DNA from: Ipomoea triloba
Taxonomy: Eukaryota > Streptophyta > Magnoliopsida > Solanales > Convolvulaceae
Reading direction: 5' to 3'
Assembly: GCF_003576645.1 (NCBI RefSeq)
Contig: NC_044923.1
Coordinates: 15,777,388 to 15,841,387 of the forward strand
DNA: 64,000 nt
Part shown: positions 58,320-64,000 of the stretch, one piece after another
Position numbering within the stretch: the first letter of the stretch is position 1
Layout: every line of letters starts with the position of its first letter
The notes under the pieces: model-generated
Told to the model about the DNA's origin: nothing
Databases searched by the model: none
The model's input: the letters and a program-made list of their open reading frames with translations, nothing else
Program-made: the position numbers and the translations under genes

Positions 58320-58690
58320 ATACAATCACCATGGTCCATGACAAAATAATCAGGCAAGCAGACCCAAGACAATGAGTGGACGTTCAAACTAGTTGTTCAA
58401 CATTCACTCCAACGGCTCCTCAACACTTCAACGGCACTCTAACGGCTCATCAGCATTGATACTCCATTTACTGCGCTCAGCATTAATGCTCCATTACTGA
58501 GCTGAAGGAAATAAAAAGACTCACAACGCAAAGTAGAGACACGACACTTCTTACTAGAAAAACACACACTGAACTCAATTGTATACTGAGCATTGCACTC
58601 AAACATTGTACTCAATATTGTGTTCAAATACTCAATAACATTCAAATAATATATCCGGTAGCACATTATTACCGTCTCCATATAGTGCTA
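58320..58690 (+). repeat. LTR-like remnant before the gypsy element
   Basis: Words shared in style with the LTR at 58977 (CACTCCAACGGCTCCTC versus TACTCCAACGGCTTCTC; ATTGTACTCAATATTGTGTT; TTATTACCGTCTCCATA) suggest a diverged LTR of a related element. Boundaries unclear. Confidence 0.4.
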
Positions 58691-58709
58691 TATGGATCAT
58701 GGTTATTGA

Positions 58710-58976
58710 ATGAAACTATAGGACAATTAAAATGATACTTTAATATTGTTATACTGAAATTAGTGTGTGTAGAAAAATAAAACTAAAAAACATAGTTCAT
58801 TCAACAATGTATATTGTCAAATTAAACTGTAGTATAATTAAAATAATACTGTAGTGTTGTTATAATAAAACTAGTGTGTATGGAAATTAAATGAAACTAA
58901 AATCCAGAGTCATACAATAACATATATTGTCAAATGAACCTGGAGTGTAATTAAAATAATACTTTAGCATTACTAT
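58710..58976. repeat. ~112-bp tandem repeat, over two copies
   Basis: Units begin GAAACTATAGGACAATTAAA (58712) and AAACTGTAGTATAATTAAA (58824), then AACCTGGAGTGTAATTAAA (58937). The third is cut by the gypsy LTR at 58977, which may have inserted here. Confidence 0.75.
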
Positions 58977-59311
58977 TGATAGGGTAATTGGGTAAGTACC
59001 CGACCCGGAACCACAAGCATGGATCCGAAGGCAGACAAACGGGCGCATGGAGAAGTTAAACAGTCACCGTTACAACAGCGCAACACATTGAAGAGGAGGA
59101 GTTACTCCAACGGCTTCTCGGTGTTATTATCCACATATAGTACAACATTAAGCATCCGTTACATTCACAAAGAGTCGTTGCACTCATGAGTATAAAAGAA
59201 GAATTATACTGTAGGAGGAGGACATGCAAACTACTACACACAACACTATTGTACTGTTCATTGTACTGAACTACTAATACGAACTATATTTCGATAACAA
59301 TAATACCGTCA
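58977..59311 (+). repeat. 5' LTR of the gypsy element (335 bp)
   Basis: TGATAGGGTAATTGGG to AATACCGTCA. TATAAAAG at 59191-59198 is the likely TATA box. Boundaries come from TG...CA and the PBS; the second LTR is not in the window to confirm them. Confidence 0.7.
59191..59198 (+). promoter_or_regulatory. TATA box in the gypsy LTR
   Basis: TATAAAAG, 210 bases before the gag ATG at 59397. Confidence 0.55.
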
Positions 59312-59331
59312 TTGGTGCTTTCATTGAGAGC
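59312..59331 (+). other. Primer binding site of the gypsy element
   Basis: TTGGTGCTTTCATTGAGAGC directly after the LTR. The TGG start is right for a site complementary to a tRNA 3' end. I cannot name the tRNA. Confidence 0.6.
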
Positions 59332-59396
59332 TGAGATCAAATCTCAGGCAAGCTTTACACATTACAAACACCTAGCTTATCTTATCACTAACCGAT

Positions 59397-61080
59397 GGCA
59401 CGATCAGGATCCAACAGCTCTCATGGTTCCTGTCAGGTGAACAATGGCCACCCCTCGAGCAACCTTCAAGAGTAGCTCAACAGTAACCGTGTGGGAGATC
59501 GCCGCGAGGGTGATCTTCGCAGCCAGCTCAACAACAATCATGATGGAGGTCGCTCTTCCCTCCCAGCAAATACGGCTCCCATCCAAGCCACGGACCTCCA
59601 AGCGACGGCGCAGGTCATTCAACAGGCGACGGCGGTGGTGGCCCAGCTTGTGGCGGGGATGCAAGGCCAGGCCCCACCACCGCCTCCTCACGAGACAGAG
59701 GTACAATCCCCAAGAAGAAAGAGAACCCAACAACAAGAATCAACCCACCTTAGGCCCTGTACTGGTGCAAGAGATGAGAGGGGACACGAAGAAGGCGGTC
59801 CTCAGCCGAGGGGCCTTGAGCAGCGACCGGCGACTTCCAGATCTGTCTTGGATCGGCTGGGAATACAAGGGTCATCCAATAGAGGCCCACGTCAACAGGG
59901 TAGTAGGGCAATAACTAGGCAACCACCTGGGGAAAAGGTGGGCGCGTTTGGTGGACCTACTTCGTGTCACTCCATTAGACACAGAACCCCGCAGGAAGAC
60001 ATGGTTGAGAAACTCCAAAAGCAGATAGAAGAATTAGAAAGGAAAGTAGAAGTAAGAGAGCATTCACCAGAGCCTGAGGTGAGGATGGCTGCTCCATTTT
60101 CTCCGAATATAATGGAGGCACCCTTCCCAAAAGATTTTAGGTTGCCCACCATCAAAGCTTACACCAGGACTTCCGACCTGCGTGTCCATATAACAAGACA
60201 AGATACAAGGTAGCCATGGTGATGATCGGGGCAAGCGGCGCCATCATGTGCAGAGCGTTCTTGTCTACTTTGGATGGAATGGTGCAGGATTGATTCAATA
60301 CAATCCCAGATGGTTCGATCCAGACCTTCGATGAGCTGTTTAAGAATTTCCTAACTTATTTCTCCAAAAATATACAACATAAAAAACCATTCTCACATCT
60401 CTGTGGAGTAAAGCAGGATAGAGGGAAAAGCTTGAGAAATTTCTTGAGTAAATGGAAAAAAGAAGTCAACAATGTATACGATTTCGACTCGAAGGCGATG
60501 TTCCTCATATTCATCCAAGCATTGAGGTCAGGAGATTTCCACAAACAGCTGAATGCCCACCATCCACGCTCCTAAGAGGAGCTAATGAGGACAACCAACC
60601 GATATGTTGAGGCAGAGGAAACTGATAGAAAAAAGAAAGATGAGGAGGAAGGTAGGAGGGGTTGGGGACTTGATAAATTTGGTCCGACCAACCAGGCACC
60701 ACGCCTAAACCAACCATCCACAAAGAAGGAAAGGGACGAGCGACCTCGTCTCGTCCCACTGCGACACTTGACGTCACTCACTCATCCGGTTAGCGTGATT
60801 CTGAGTCAAGCTGAGGAAATGGGAATTGTGCAATTTTGCCAGAATGCATGGAAGTCTCTCCAAACGTAGACCAGACCAAGTATTGCAGATTCCATAGGTA
60901 GGTCGACCACGACACAGACGAGTGCAACGTGTTAAAGAGACAAATCGAAGAGCTTATCCAGAGAGGCTATTTCAAACAATTTGTCAAGCGATCTAGTCAG
61001 CAGCATCCACGCAATCCACCAAAAAAATGTTTGGAAGAAGGACAATGGCTTCGAACCATCTACCTCAAATACTAGAAAGA
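59397..61080 (+). pseudogene. Gypsy gag (broken)
   Basis: From ATGGCACGATCAGG at 59397. After an early frame change the frame 59491-60213 gives a Gln/Pro-rich region, a coiled coil (DMVEKLQKQIEELERKVEV) and the lead-in to the capsid part (EAPFPKDFRLPTIKAY). The other frame continues with SGAIMCRAFLSTLDG, TFDELFKNFLTYFSK and NFLSKWKKEVNNVYDFDSKA, the retrotransposon gag core, with stops near 60290 and 60570. The rest is basic and interrupted. The usual YDG..DP segment is partly lost between the frames near 60195. Confidence 0.85.
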
Positions 61081-61224
61081 GGGATCATGGCCAGATGAGA
61101 GCGAGACGAAGTTGAAAAAGAAGCAAAGGAGCCCAGGCAACACAAGAAGCAGACCATACACTTTATTTATGGGAGAGCCGCGGGAAGAGACACACCGGCT
61201 GGGAAAAAGAAATGGAGTCGTCGA

Positions 61225-61740
61225 TTGTACGTAGGAGAGGTAGTAAGCCTTCCAGAGGGAAAAAAGCAGAAGCGAGAGGCCATTACCTTCTCTGATGATA
61301 ACCTTCCGAAGGGTCCGCTACCCCATCGGGACGCGTTGGTGATCAAGATGGACATCAACGACACCATAGTACATTGCATACTGGTCGACACTAGGAGCTC
61401 GGTCAACGTGATGTACTATGATGCCTTTACCAAATTGGGGCTACCTAGGAGCCAATTCAAAGAGGTAAGAACCCCATTTTCTAGATTTACAGGGGATTCA
61501 GTGGAGACCGAGGGGTCTGTCATCTTGCCAGTAGAAATAAGCACGAGCCCCAACATTTGAAAGCTCGACATGGAGTTTATTATGGTGAGACTCACATGTG
61601 CACACAACATTATACTAGGGAGGCCGGCTTTGGAGGACTTGAAGGTAATAATTTTGATGGAGCACTTATGTATGTTTCCGACTCCGAATGGGATAGGAGT
61701 TGCAAGAGCGGACCAGACAGCAGCTCGCACCTGTTACATT
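61225..61740 (+). pseudogene. Gypsy aspartic protease (active site altered)
   Basis: ITFSDDNLPKGPLPHRDALV, then CILVDTRSSVNVMYYDAF. The family has D-[ST]-G at the active site; here it is DTR, so the Gly is lost. A stop at 61558 precedes the flap and end region, which continues with HNIILGRPAL, the usual protease C-terminal motif. Dead on both counts. Confidence 0.85.
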
Positions 61741-61759
61741 AAAGCTTGTAAAAAAATTG

Positions 61760-62737
61760 GGCAAAGGATTTGCAGGTCCACACCATTGTAGAAAGAGTGT
61801 TGAAGGAAGAGGAGGCAGGCCCCGCGCCGAACCCGCATTTGAAACCGAAGACGTGGTGGTCGATCCCACGCGATCGGATCGAGTTGTAAAAATTGGCATC
61901 GATTTAGCACCGGAGCTGAAGGCCCAACTAGTAGATGTCATCCGTCGTTTTAAAGAAGTGTTCGCATGAGGGCCAGAAGACATGCCAGGTATGGATAGAA
62001 GCATTATAACTCATAAGTTGGTTATGGATCCCACCAGGAATACAGTGCAACAGAGAAAGAGATACATGTCGGCAGAACGAAGGGAATTTGTGAAGAAAGA
62101 GATGACCGCGTTATCGCAGGCTGGACATGTTAAAGAAATCTATTACCCCCAGTGGTTAAGCAACGTGGTTCTAGCTCCAAAAGGATCTACGTGGAGAATG
62201 TGCGTAGATTACACAGATCTCAATAAAGCTTGCCCCATGGACCGATTTCCACTGTCAAACATAGATCAGTTGATGGACAAAACGGCGGGTTGCGAATTGA
62301 TGAGTTTCATGGATGCCTTCCGAGGGTACCATCAAATATCCATGCATGAGGAACATGCCGAGAAGACTGCCTTCACTACCCCCGAGGGCATATTCTGCTA
62401 CTTGGTTATGCCGTTCGGCTTGAAGAATGCAGACGCCACCTATACTCGGATGGTAGCCAAAGTGTTTAGAGAGGTGTTGGGACGAAACATGGAGGCATAT
62501 GTAGACGACATGATCGTCAAAAGCTGCAGAGCCGTCTCTAATGTCGAAGACCTAAATGAGGTATTTTCCATTATGAAGAATTTTAATTTGCGCTTGAACC
62601 CAAAGAAATTCACCTTTGCAGTTCATGGGGGCAAGTTTCTGGGTTTCATGGTTACTAGAAATGGGGTAGAGCCAAAACCAGAAAAGGTGAAGACCATTCT
62701 TGACATGGAACCCCCGATGTCCATAAAAGAAGTCTAG
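61760..62737 (+). pseudogene. Gypsy reverse transcriptase
   Basis: An upstream linker (IGIDLAPELKAQLVDVIRRF) ends in a TGA at about 61967 where Trp is expected before GPEDMPG. The frame 61982-62737 then holds the RT core: VLAPKGSTWRMCVDYTDLNK, FMDAFRGYHQI (first catalytic Asp), MPFGLKNADATYTRM, and YVDDMIVKS (catalytic pair). It ends at a TAG in place of a codon after SIKEV. Longest intact piece of the element. Confidence 0.92.
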
Positions 62738-63110
62738 ATACTCAATGGACGTCTCGCGACCTTAGGTCGGTTTTTGTCTAGATCGGCTGAGCAGTCCCTT
62801 CCATTCTTCCAAAGCCACTCGTCTAGTTGGCCTTTAACGAGTTAAAAAGATATTTGTTATCCCCGCCCTTACTTGCAAAGCCAGCGATGGGTGAAACCTT
62901 ACTCATATACCTGGGTGTGTCGCAGGGTGCGATCATCTCCGTGCTTGTCAAAGAGGAAGGAGGAACTCAGCGCCCTACTTACTATGTAAGCAAAGCCTTG
63001 CATGGTGTGGAACTGTGATACATTGTGATGGAGAAGACTGTATTTGCCGCAGTCACCTCTTCAAAAAGATTGGCCCACTATTTCCAAGCCCATCCCATTC
63101 ATGTGCTCTC
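62738..63110 (+). pseudogene. Gypsy RT connection and first RNase H (fragment)
   Basis: After the stop the other frames read LNGRLATLGRFLSRSAEQS, then FNELKRYLLSPPLLAKP and LGVSQGAIISVLVKEE with RPTYYVSKAL. Further on VMEKTVFAAVTSSKRLAHYF and HPIHVLSHQ. This is the degenerate connection RNase H of gypsy pol, cut soon after by a deletion. Confidence 0.85.
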
Positions 63111-63569
63111 ACATCAATAGTTGGGAAGTTTTCTGCGAAACACCAACTCCGGAGATTTTCCAACAGCAAAGGCTGCGGTGGAGGGGTGGTGCTCATCACT
63201 CCGGAGGGGTTTCGTTCCTACTATGCCATCCGATTCCACTTCAAATTATCTAATAACGAGGCAGAATATGAGGCACTACTCAACGGGTTGCGATTAGCGG
63301 CAGGGCTACGAGCAGAAAAGGTACGAATTCGGTGTGACTCCAAGCTAGTAGTTGGCCACGTCACAAGGGAGTATGAAGCCAATGAAGGAAGCATACAAAG
63401 ATACAGGGACGCAGTGTTGAAAACTCTACACGAATTTGAGGGGAACGAGATTCATCAAGTGCCACGCGAGCAGAACGCAGACGCTGACATGCTTTCCAAA
63501 CTAAGCACCGGAATCCCTAATCACATACGCAAGATTACCCGGGTAGAAGATTTAGAGACTAAGTATTGA
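63111..63569 (+). pseudogene. Second, archaeal-type RNase H (Tat marker), truncated
   Basis: SNSKGCGGGVVLITPEG, then FKLSNNEAEYEALLNGLRLA, KVRIRCDSKLVVGHV and PREQNADADMLSKL. This is the added RNase H seen in Tat-lineage gypsy elements. The residues before SNSKG, which include the first catalytic Asp, are gone: the text jumps from SFLRNTNSGDF directly into it, so several hundred bases are missing. The later Glu and Asp positions remain. Confidence 0.85.
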
Positions 63570-63699
63570 TATCTTGTGGGTTTGCCCCGTGCAAACTAGA
63601 GAACTGTGTTGGATCGACCACATCAAGAGTTACAAGATGGACTGCACTTTACCCGTGGATGAAGAGGACGCCAAGTTAACAAAGTTGTGAACACCGAGC

Positions 63700-64000
63700 T
63701 ATGTCATCCTGGACAATAAATTATATAAGTAGTCGTATAACGGCACACTTTTGAAGTGTGTGTACCCGGATGAGGCGGAGTTGATGATGAGAGAAGTTCA
63801 CGAAGGAGTGTGCTTCACGCACCAGGGAACGTACACTATAGCCCGGCGTATCATGTTGCAGGGTTTCTTTTGTCCGAAGATGTGGAAAGATTGTGCAGAA
63901 TATGTGAGGCGGTGCCCTAAATGTCAAGATTTTCAAACGCTACCAGGTCGGCCCGCAACTAATTATACTCATGTGAGTACAGCAATTCTCTTCTTAAAAT
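63700..64000 (+). pseudogene. Gypsy integrase, zinc-binding N-terminus (cut by window end)
   Basis: One frame reads GTLLKCVYPDEAELMMREVH, then EGVCFTHQGTYTIARRIMLQ, GFFCPKMWKDCAEYVRRCPK and CQDF. The His-His-Cys-Cys order of the gypsy integrase zinc domain is complete. A stop lies before it (KLYK then TAG). The DDE core would lie beyond 64000. Confidence 0.85.

Larger units (their letters stand above)
58977..64000 (+). mobile_element. Ty3/gypsy element of Tat type, left part, broken
   Basis: Order: LTR, PBS, gag, protease, RT, RNase H, second (archaeal-type) RNase H, integrase start, as in the Tat branch of plant gypsy elements. Base composition is clearly more GC-rich than the surroundings. 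Each domain has stops or shifts. The right side including the 3' LTR is outside the window. Confidence 0.88.

Noticed and set aside
59404..59736. Arg/Leu-rich ORF antisense to gypsy gag
   Set aside because: Shadow of the GC-rich gag start; the sense strand has the family features.

Overview
The window looks like a repeat-rich eudicot nuclear genome. It holds one intact multi-exon plant gene (a GH28 polygalacturonase), three plant-type tRNA-Gln genes, nested LTR retrotransposons with plant-style primer binding sites, Mutator, hAT and Stowaway-type elements, and long AT-rich stretches. The repeat set would suit an asterid such as a Convolvulaceae species, but nothing here proves a species.

Layout. 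1-2123 and 15799-19705 are the two sides of an old locus. It has a hairpin cluster, a Mutator-like (MULE) transposase pseudogene and a decayed B3-like fragment. The transposase gene is cut by a 13.7 kb SIRE-type Ty1/copia retrotransposon on the minus strand (2124-15798). That element has a CATGG target duplication, 2.28 kb LTRs, an initiator-Met type PBS and a polypurine tract. Its gag and pol are broken, the integrase is deleted, and an intact 807-codon extra ORF lies downstream of pol. Its left LTR carries a later hAT-like MITE pair, so three insertion layers can be read.

21310-31002 is the genic part. Three tRNA-Gln(CTG) genes flank a nine-exon polygalacturonase gene (21785-26945, minus) that includes a 21-bp microexon and a GC-AG intron. 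At least five of its introns carry small non-autonomous elements (TRIM LTRs, a MULE-type foldback MITE with a 9-bp target duplication, and a 22-bp-unit palindromic element). A truncated LINE RNase H fragment and a Stowaway MITE sit in a local duplication that includes two of the tRNA genes.

32231-41813 is a tandem array of a 3187-bp unit containing a Ty3/gypsy gag fragment. There are two full copies and three shortened ones. Two single-N junctions follow the identical hexamer GGCAGG, so part of the array is probably mis-assembled.

41814-58976 is gene-poor: MITEs, microsatellites, tandem repeats, LTR remnants, a 125-bp-arm inverted repeat and a complete TRIM. 58977-64000 is the left part of a plus-strand Ty3/gypsy element of Tat type (335-bp LTR, PBS, gag, protease, RT, RNase H, a second RNase H, start of integrase). 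It is broken by stops and runs off the window.

The most unusual pattern is a set of four short palindromic elements (24084, 32855 with its copy at 36042, 43301, 50488). Their interiors have unrelated sequence, yet each is built of units exactly 22 bp long in inverted halves. Three of the four share the same end sequence around GGACCATGGTCCAC.
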